Below, in pieces: positions 50,740-55,636 of a stretch of DNA of 55,636 bases. A model generated the notes under the pieces. The model did no database searches. It was not told where the DNA came from and saw nothing but the letters and a program-made list of their open reading frames with translations. Source of the DNA: Planctomycetota bacterium (GTDB lineage: Bacteria; Planctomycetota; MHYJ01; JACQXL01; JACRIJ01); NCBI GenBank assembly GCA_016220095.1, contig JACRIJ010000019.1, positions 1 to 55,636 on the forward strand, given 5' to 3'. Both the position numbers and the translations under genes were made by a program. The first letter of the stretch is position 1. Every line of letters begins with the position of its first letter.

Positions 50740-52068
50740 TTACGCTTCCTGCCTGGCCGGTTTCATGAATAACAAATCATAAACCATTACTATCACGCCA
50801 ACAAGGAAAACCAATCCGAACGCAAACGCTATCGCCATCCAGAGTTTCATGTGGCCCTGCGCTGTCATATAGCCCAGGCCCATCACTCTTTCAACATAGC
50901 TCTGTATAACGCCCGCTACCCCGAACGCCAGGGTTATTCCTAACATTGAAAGCGACATCGTCCAGAAACATATCCTGCCTAACTTTTCATCGTACCTCAC
51001 AATTCCCTTTAATTGCGGGAACGCGAAATAAAATATTGTCAGATTAAGGAGCGCGTACGCGCCAAAAAACGCCAGATGCCCGTGCGAAACCGTTACCTGC
51101 GACCCGTGCGTGTAATAGTTTATCTGGGGCAGTGTATGCACTATCCCAAGCACGCCAGCACCTGCTAAATGCAATACAGCACAGCCTACGACGTACACGA
51201 ATGTCAAATGATTCTTGATCTCAAGCTTGCGATGCCTGACATGGTTCCAGGTGTCCAATACCATAAGCACTATCGGAACCGGTTCCAAAGCGCTGAAAAT
51301 TCCGCCGATCCATAACCAATAGCGCGGCGCGGCAAGCCAGTAATAGTGATGTCCCGTCCCGGCAATGCCGGTAAACAGGAACAAACCTATTTCCACGTAC
51401 AGCCATTTTTCAACGACTTTTCTTTCAACACCTGTAAGTTTAAGCAATACGAATGCCATGATCGCGCTGGTAATCAATTCCCACGCGCCTTCCACCCACA
51501 GATGTATCACCCACCACCAGTAATACCAGTCTATACTTGTGTTTTTGTAAAACGGTATCCCGAAAAGATACATCACTGCGAGGAATACCAGGCCGCCGAG
51601 CAATGTGCCCTGTATAACAGTCCATTTGCGCGCCGTAATCATCGTCATCCCTATATTAAAAAGGAACATTAGCGCGCCCACGACTACGAACAGGTCAAGC
51701 AATGTCGGTATCTCCAGGAGCGGCCTGCCCTGGGTCCAGCCAAAAAGGAACCCCACGAGCGCGGCAACGCCGGTGCCTACCAGCAATATCAATTGTATGT
51801 ACGCGAGTTTAGTAGAGTATATCTCCCGTTCGGTCTCTTCAGGAACTATAAAATACGCGCCTCCCATGAAGCCTAAAAGCATCCACAACACCAGAAGGTT
51901 GGTGTGAAACGCCCGGGCAGTGGAAAACGGAAACGCGTCCACAACGCCCTGCGGTACGGTAAAGAAATAATTAAACGCCAGGTACAAACCAACTATCACC
52001 TGGAGCACGAACAGCAAGAGAGCAACCGTGAAATACGCCCTTGCTATGCCTTGACTCTTATATTTCAT
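50740..52068 (-). CDS. norB: nitric oxide reductase, cytochrome b subunit
   Basis: 442 residues from the ATG at 52068 (AGGAGG 5-6 bases upstream; numbering below includes the preceding GTG codon). Twelve hydrophobic helices. All metal ligands of cNOR are in place: His56 and His332 for heme b, His330 for heme b3, His190 (HLWVEGAWE), His241 and His242 (GTGHHYYW) for FeB, with Glu194, Glu198 and Glu263. It reduces two NO to N2O using electrons from NorC. It lies 17 bases after norC, the normal order. Its length fits cNOR rather than the quinol-oxidising qNOR. Confidence 0.96.
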   Translation of the reverse strand: MKYKSQGIARAYFTVALLLFVLQVIVGLYLAFNYFFTVPQGVVDAFPFSTARAFHTNLLVLWMLLGFMGGAYFIVPEETEREIYSTKLAYIQLILLVGTGVAALVGFLFGWTQGRPLLEIPTLLDLFVVVGALMFLFNIGMTMITARKWTVIQGTLLGGLVFLAVMYLFGIPFYKNTSIDWYYWWWVIHLWVEGAWELITSAIMAFVLLKLTGVERKVVEKWLYVEIGLFLFTGIAGTGHHYYWLAAPRYWLWIGGIFSALEPVPIVLMVLDTWNHVRHRKLEIKNHLTFVYVVGCAVLHLAGAGVLGIVHTLPQINYYTHGSQVTVSHGHLAFFGAYALLNLTIFYFAFPQLKGIVRYDEKLGRICFWTMSLSMLGITLAFGVAGVIQSYVERVMGLGYMTAQGHMKLWMAIAFAFGLVFLVGVIVMVYDLLFMKPARQEA

Positions 52069-52085
52069 CACAAACCTCCTTTCTT

Positions 52086-52784
52086 TCAGTTTTTGGATTT
52101 AAGAAAATTGACTATGGTTTCAAGTTCCGCGTCAGACAGGCCGTCCTGAGGCGGCATTGACGCGTCCTTGTTCACCGACTGCGGATTATGAATAAGTTTT
52201 TTCAGGGTCTCCGCATCGTATTTTTCACCCGCCTTTTCAAGCGGAACATCTTCGTCGCCAACGCCCTTGTAATTATGGCAGGACAGGCAACCTTTGTCCT
52301 GCAGAAGCGCCATGCCGAGGTTCACGCCCGCGCCGGCAGTGAGTTTGAGCGCCGAATTCGCGATTCTTTTGTCGCTGTCCTGCGGAGGCCAGTCGCCGTT
52401 GTTGATCTCGCTTACCCATTTAAGAAACGCGATGAGCGAATTGATTTCCGCGTCCGAAAGATTTTGCTTGGGCATCTTGCGCCATGATTTGGCAAAGGCT
52501 TTTTCGGGTTCTTTCACGATAAACCTGATGCCGTCCTCGCCGCGCCTCTTATACACCTTGGTCATGTCCGGCGCGTAGTAACCGCCGAAACCAAGCAGGG
52601 TATGGCAATCGTTGCAATTATACTTCTCCCAGACCTTCTTGCCGGCCACCACGTCGTCGGTAAGTTTATCCGCATTGGTCAGTGCGTCCACCTGCCGGTG
52701 CATATCCACAGTGAGGAAAATGAACAGCAGGGCCGAAGACGCCGTTCCAAGGATAAAAATCCAGAACGCTGTCCTGTTACTCAT
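52086..52784 (-). CDS. norC: nitric oxide reductase cytochrome c subunit with a second heme domain
   Basis: 232 residues, AGGAG upstream. One N-terminal membrane anchor (about 7-26). The first cytochrome c domain has CNDCH (57-61) and Met104 (KMPKQNLS), and its GFGGYYAPDMTKVY is the NorC signature. A second cytochrome c domain has CLSCH (166-170) and Met210 (ASMPPQDGLSD). Typical NorC is about 150 residues with one heme, so this is a di-heme form that may take electrons from a different donor. Operon with norB. Confidence 0.9.
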   Translation of the reverse strand: MSNRTAFWIFILGTASSALLFIFLTVDMHRQVDALTNADKLTDDVVAGKKVWEKYNCNDCHTLLGFGGYYAPDMTKVYKRRGEDGIRFIVKEPEKAFAKSWRKMPKQNLSDAEINSLIAFLKWVSEINNGDWPPQDSDKRIANSALKLTAGAGVNLGMALLQDKGCLSCHNYKGVGDEDVPLEKAGEKYDAETLKKLIHNPQSVNKDASMPPQDGLSDAELETIVNFLKSKN

Positions 52785-52886
52785 AAAACTATTCTCCTAA
52801 AAATTTTTTGCCTTTATTCTTCACCTTTCGTTTCATCCATCGTCCCTCGCTACTAACTACTGCGTACGTCCTTCATTCTCCATTTT
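52785..52886. repeat. tract between nitrite reductase and norC genes
   Basis: CTTTCGTTTCATCCATCGTC, CTCGCTACTAACTACTGCG and CATTCTCCATTTTTCATTTT units fill the 102 bases between the stop of the octaheme gene and norC. Only AGGAG before norC is functional; no promoter is obvious, so norCB may be read from upstream. Confidence 0.6.
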
Positions 52887-54533
52887 TCATTTTTCATTTT
52901 TGATTTCAGAAATCGCCTTCGTAAGCAATTCTATGCCCTTTTGGGATTCCTCCACGGAACGCGTAAGCGATTCCCGCGCTTCTTCGGGATTATGGAACCC
53001 GTCGCTGTTCTCCGCGGTCCACCATTCCCAAAGGATATGCGCCTTCTGGTGCTGTTCCTGGGCGTCTTTTATTGCCTGCTCGTTTACGCCGAGTTTTTTT
53101 GCCTCAACGATCTTATCAATAAGGCTCCCCAGCCAGAACTCCGCCTTTCTCATTTTGCCTCTGATGTGCGCTTTGACTGAGTCTATCGTGTAAATTGCCT
53201 CTTCTTCCGTCAAATCCTTATGGCATTTCAAGCAGGTTTCTTTTATATAATTCCGGGGGCTGGTCTGCCAATGGGAAGTAAAAACCGTGCCGTCCAGGGC
53301 GGTCATCTTCGGCATATGGCAATCGTTACAGCTTACGCCGGCCTTATCGTGTTTAGAATTCCAGAACACTTCGGTCTCGGGGTGCTGGGCCTTGAATAGC
53401 AGGCCGCCGGTCAGGGTGTGTTTGAAATCGCGGAATCCAAGGCTGTTGTAGTGGTCATAAATCTGGAAAACGTCCTTAAACGGAAAATGATTTGTCCTGA
53501 TATCGGCAAAACCGATTTTTTCACCGGTCTTGGAATCATAACCCGGATTGCAGTTGTATTCAACGTGGCATTGGCCGCACTGAAGTTTAGCGTCGTATTT
53601 TTCAAGCACCGCGATTTTCCTGAAATCCCTGAAGTCAATTACATTAATATTGGTATGTTTCGGGTCTTTATGCCAAAGCGTATCGGCCTCGGGCCTTGTA
53701 AGCGCCTGTATAAGCCCGTCGCGAACAATCCTGGGTTTTGCGGCATGCGGATCGTGGCATTGAATGCAACCGACCACGTTTTGCAGAGATTTGGCAACGT
53801 CCACGACATTGGAAGACCTGTCCCATTTTGCAGAGGCGTCTTTATCTCCCATGTATTTCCAATTAAGTATATTGTCGGATGATTTGCACTGAAGGCAGGT
53901 GGGATTAGCCGCGGCCGCGCTTTCAGGCAGGAAAGCCTTATGTTCGTTATTGCCGGGATACATATCCTGTATCAAATCCCATGTTTTGACCGGCGTATCC
54001 GCGGTTGTGTACAGCCAGCCGTCTTTGGATTGGAACCTGCCACCGTATGAACGGTCAACCATAAGGTGGTCAACGAGCATATAAGCATGGCTCCTCGGAG
54101 CATTATGCTCCTTGGTAAAACCGTGGCCCATCATAAGTTTGTCCCATGCGGGGTTAGGGGAACGTTCGGTCAAAAGTGACTTTTCCACGCGCGCCGGTTT
54201 TTTCAGGTTGACCTTGAAAAAAGAAGCGAACTGATTCAAATGGCATCTGCCGCAGTTAGCCGGGTCAACATCGGTTATCGGCTTTACGTCCGGCGAATTT
54301 ATATGCTCATCGGTATTACTGTGGCAATCCAGACAATTCAGGTTATCCTTATGTTTTCCGGAACTCCAGAGGTCATTCACCTCAGGATGGCATTCAAAGC
54401 ACGTTTTTGCGTTAAATGCGGCGGATTTCGGCGCCGGTGCATTGATTGTAGAACTGCTCTGCGCGCACCCGTACAATCCGTAGAGCAGGCCGGTGCACAA
54501 CACCAGCGCCATTAACGCGTAAAATCTTTTCAT
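52887..54533 (-). CDS. octaheme cytochrome c nitrite reductase (ONR/TvNiR type), lipoprotein
   Basis: 548 residues. Lipobox LYGC (Cys23) predicts a lipid anchor. Eight heme sites: CFECH 45, CLDCH 67, CGRCH 94, CLQCK 213, CIQCH 256, CGQCH 319, CNDCH 402, CLKCH 434. The fourth is CxxCK, whose Lys ligates the catalytic heme in NrfA and octaheme nitrite reductases. YNC (Tyr326, Cys328) matches the Tyr-Cys pair that is crosslinked in Thioalkalivibrio TvNiR, and Gln383-His384 (KAQHPE) the catalytic His. It should reduce nitrite (and possibly NO, hydroxylamine or sulfite) to ammonium in the periplasm. GGAGG precedes the ATG. Confidence 0.93.
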   Translation of the reverse strand: MKRFYALMALVLCTGLLYGLYGCAQSSSTINAPAPKSAAFNAKTCFECHPEVNDLWSSGKHKDNLNCLDCHSNTDEHINSPDVKPITDVDPANCGRCHLNQFASFFKVNLKKPARVEKSLLTERSPNPAWDKLMMGHGFTKEHNAPRSHAYMLVDHLMVDRSYGGRFQSKDGWLYTTADTPVKTWDLIQDMYPGNNEHKAFLPESAAAANPTCLQCKSSDNILNWKYMGDKDASAKWDRSSNVVDVAKSLQNVVGCIQCHDPHAAKPRIVRDGLIQALTRPEADTLWHKDPKHTNINVIDFRDFRKIAVLEKYDAKLQCGQCHVEYNCNPGYDSKTGEKIGFADIRTNHFPFKDVFQIYDHYNSLGFRDFKHTLTGGLLFKAQHPETEVFWNSKHDKAGVSCNDCHMPKMTALDGTVFTSHWQTSPRNYIKETCLKCHKDLTEEEAIYTIDSVKAHIRGKMRKAEFWLGSLIDKIVEAKKLGVNEQAIKDAQEQHQKAHILWEWWTAENSDGFHNPEEARESLTRSVEESQKGIELLTKAISEIKNEK

Positions 54534-54566
54534 AAAAACATCCTCCTATAAATGATATTTATTCAA

Positions 54567-54580
54567 ACGTTATATAACGT
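54567..54580. promoter_or_regulatory. 14-bp palindrome upstream of the octaheme reductase gene
   Basis: ACGTTATATAACGT is a perfect palindrome 34 bases before the ATG at 54533, followed on the far side by ATATAAAAC. It could be an operator or contain the -10 box. It does not match FNR (TTGAT-N4-ATCAA) or the MarR operator at 55381. Confidence 0.4.
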
Positions 54581-54600
54581 ATATAAAACTGCGACGGTTT

Positions 54601-54693
54601 TTGCCACGTAGGCACGAGGCCCCGAAGACTTATGGAAAAATATTGAGTACTTATCGTTTCGCGTTCTTCGTGTCTTCGTGACCTCGTGGCAAA
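54601..54693. repeat. CACGAAG hairpin element, copy 4
   Basis: TTGCCACGTAGGCACGAGGC...GAAGAC on the left and GTTCTTCGTGTCTTCGTGAC...TCGTGGCAA on the right, inverse arms around a 45-base loop. It lies between the regulator and the octaheme reductase genes. Confidence 0.75.
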
Positions 54694-54714
54694 AATACTC
54701 TGAACGTTGCGGGC

Positions 54715-55362
54715 TTAGAGACTGACGGTATTTGGCTTCGGCCGCTTAACTATTGAATTCGGGCAATTCATTTTCAATTCCCGCACGCCGAAATAGGAAT
54801 TTGAAAGGGCGCAATAATACTGTTTCCGCGGGTCTGACCTGCCGTTTGCATGGAAATTATCGCATAAGACGCACATGCCCTTAACCCTGATAATCCCCTG
54901 TTTCTGCATGGATTCTATGAGGCGCATAAGGAAAAGCATGACGTTTTCCTTGGTTCCCGAAGGGAACCCCGCGAGGTTATCCAACAGAACCGAACGCCAC
55001 GCGGAAACCTGGCCTGCGAGCGATTTTCCGGAACGCGTAAGGGCTATGATTTTGTTTCGTTTGTCGTGCGGCGCGGATTTCAGGGTGATAAGTTTTTTCC
55101 GTATAAGGGTTTTCACTGCGCCGCTGACGGTAGCGGGCGTAAGGTTGAATTCCTCCGCGAGCGCGCCCACCCGGCGGCGGTCTTCCCGCGCGTTAGCAAG
55201 GAAAAGCATGAATTGTGTTTGTATAGGGCTGAGGTTTTTCTTTTTGGTTACCTCCCACAGCAGGACGCGGAGCGCCTGCGAAAGGCGTTCAAGCCCGGAG
55301 AAGATTTTCATATCCAGGTCTTTTCCGTTGCCGGCGGCCGGCGCCGCGTTTTTCTTTTTCAT
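54715..55362 (-). CDS. MarR-family regulator with C-terminal cysteine cluster
   Basis: 215 residues from the ATG at 55362 (GGAG 8 bases upstream). Residues about 20-145 are a MarR winged helix (LSPIQTQFMLFLANA, VGALAEEFNLTPATVSGAVK, DKRNKIIALTRSGKSL wing). The last 55 residues add CVLCDNF, QQYYC-like KQYYCAL and MNCPNS, four cysteines that could hold an Fe-S cluster or zinc, so the protein may sense NO, nitrite stress or redox. A perfect inverted repeat covers its own promoter. It is co-oriented with, and just upstream of, the nitrite and NO reductase genes, its likely targets. Confidence 0.82.
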   Translation of the reverse strand: MKKKNAAPAAGNGKDLDMKIFSGLERLSQALRVLLWEVTKKKNLSPIQTQFMLFLANAREDRRRVGALAEEFNLTPATVSGAVKTLIRKKLITLKSAPHDKRNKIIALTRSGKSLAGQVSAWRSVLLDNLAGFPSGTKENVMLFLMRLIESMQKQGIIRVKGMCVLCDNFHANGRSDPRKQYYCALSNSYFGVRELKMNCPNSIVKRPKPNTVSL

Positions 55363-55380
55363 CCGCAAAACTCCATTAGT

Positions 55381-55403
55381 AATAGTTAGGATTCCTAACT
55401 ATT
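55381..55403. promoter_or_regulatory. MarR-type operator
   Basis: AATAGTTAGGA, one central T, TCCTAACTATT: a perfect 11-1-11 inverted repeat. It overlaps the -10 box (55406-55401) and predicted start (about 55394) of the regulator's own promoter, the classic autorepression layout. Confidence 0.8.
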
Positions 55404-55428
55404 ATATAAAAAGAAAATGATTTGTCAA
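55401..55428 (-). promoter_or_regulatory. promoter of the MarR-family gene
   Basis: Minus strand TTGACA (55428-55423), 16 bases, TATAAT (55406-55401), both perfect. Confidence 0.8.
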
Positions 55429-55454
55429 GGAAAATCTTGGGATTTAAGTACTGC

Positions 55455-55514
55455 CTCAATGAAGGTGGATTTCAAGCCCTCCGCGGCATCTTTGTAGGGA
55501 CAGAATAATCAGAC
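55455..55514. repeat. MITE-like element copy 4 (partial)
   Basis: CCTCAATGAAGGTGGATTTC, AAGCCCTCCGCGGCATCTTT and GTAGGGACAGAATAA follow the same order as the copy at 41583. The right half is not recognisable before the window ends; no gene is seen in 55429-55636. Confidence 0.55.
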
Positions 55515-55636
55515 CGTGTCATAATTAAACAAACGAAACGGGGTATTGGGGCGTTATTGGCGAAATAATATTGATACCTGCTAAACTTTCAATACTATTT
55601 TTTTAAATAACACTCAAAACAGCAGAGTTTATGTAA

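Overview
The window looks like a chromosomal segment of a Gram-negative (outer-membrane) bacterium. The evidence is a TonB-dependent receptor, an outer-membrane barrel, lipoproteins with lipoboxes, Obg/L21/MiaA/HisRS housekeeping genes, a 5S rRNA and two tRNAs. Coding density is modest and gene order is scrambled: gatA and gatB are 2.7 kb apart, L27 is missing between L21 and Obg, and 5S stands alone. The large Fn3/LVIVD-repeat lipoproteins, the FliK-like/FlhX pair and the very repetitive intergenic DNA recall poorly cultured lineages of the Elusimicrobiota/Omnitrophota kind, but the sequence alone does not fix the phylum.

Layout. 1-5.6 kb: envelope-type genes (a membrane-anchored guanidino-modifying enzyme homologue, a secreted protein, a GT-C type membrane glycosyltransferase) separated by long repeat tracts. 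5.6-8.8 kb: hsp20-clpB behind a near-perfect sigma-54 promoter. 8.8-10.3 kb: a decayed four-helix-bundle gene, a leaderless nucleotidyltransferase plus small-protein pair, a candidate structured small RNA and 5S rRNA. 10.3-20.3 kb: nitroreductase, gatA, Fic protein, PIG-L deacetylase, gatB, REC-PilZ protein, tRNA-Met, metallophosphoesterase and sugar-nucleotide epimerase. 20.5-25.7 kb: a 1178-residue Fn3/LVIVD lipoprotein with a sigma-54 promoter, next to a sigma-54-activating response regulator. 26-31.6 kb: a cobalamin uptake cluster (btuB, btuF, btuC, btuD) under a B12 riboswitch with terminator. 31.7-34.7 kb: a second beta-propeller lipoprotein carrying an unusual GNDxY repeat domain. 35-41.5 kb: XRE regulator, tRNA-Leu, Ser/Thr kinase, PyrK, FliK-like and FlhX. 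41.7-50.3 kb: HisRS with a TPR-like tail, then an operon of FG-GAP protein, barrel, DedA and MiaA, then Obg and L21. 50.7-55.4 kb: a nitrogen-oxide module (MarR-type regulator, octaheme nitrite reductase, NorC, NorB).

Main points beyond annotation. (1) Intergenic DNA is built from families of degenerate short-period tracts and nested inverted repeats. These run into the 3' ends of genes, so unrelated proteins end in the same few residues (KNEK, KYEK, KNEV, RNEG), and one identical 38-nt tract serves two genes in two different reading frames. (2) Several genes (nucleotidyltransferase, gatA, pyrK, fic, FG-GAP protein) have good -35/-10 boxes placed so that the transcript would start at or within a few bases of the ATG, with no Shine-Dalgarno: apparently leaderless mRNAs mixed with SD-led genes. 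(3) Two excellent sigma-54 promoters occur in the same window as a sigma-54 activator. (4) The MarR-type regulator has four C-terminal cysteines and a perfect 11-1-11 operator over its own promoter, and heads a nitrite/NO reduction cluster.
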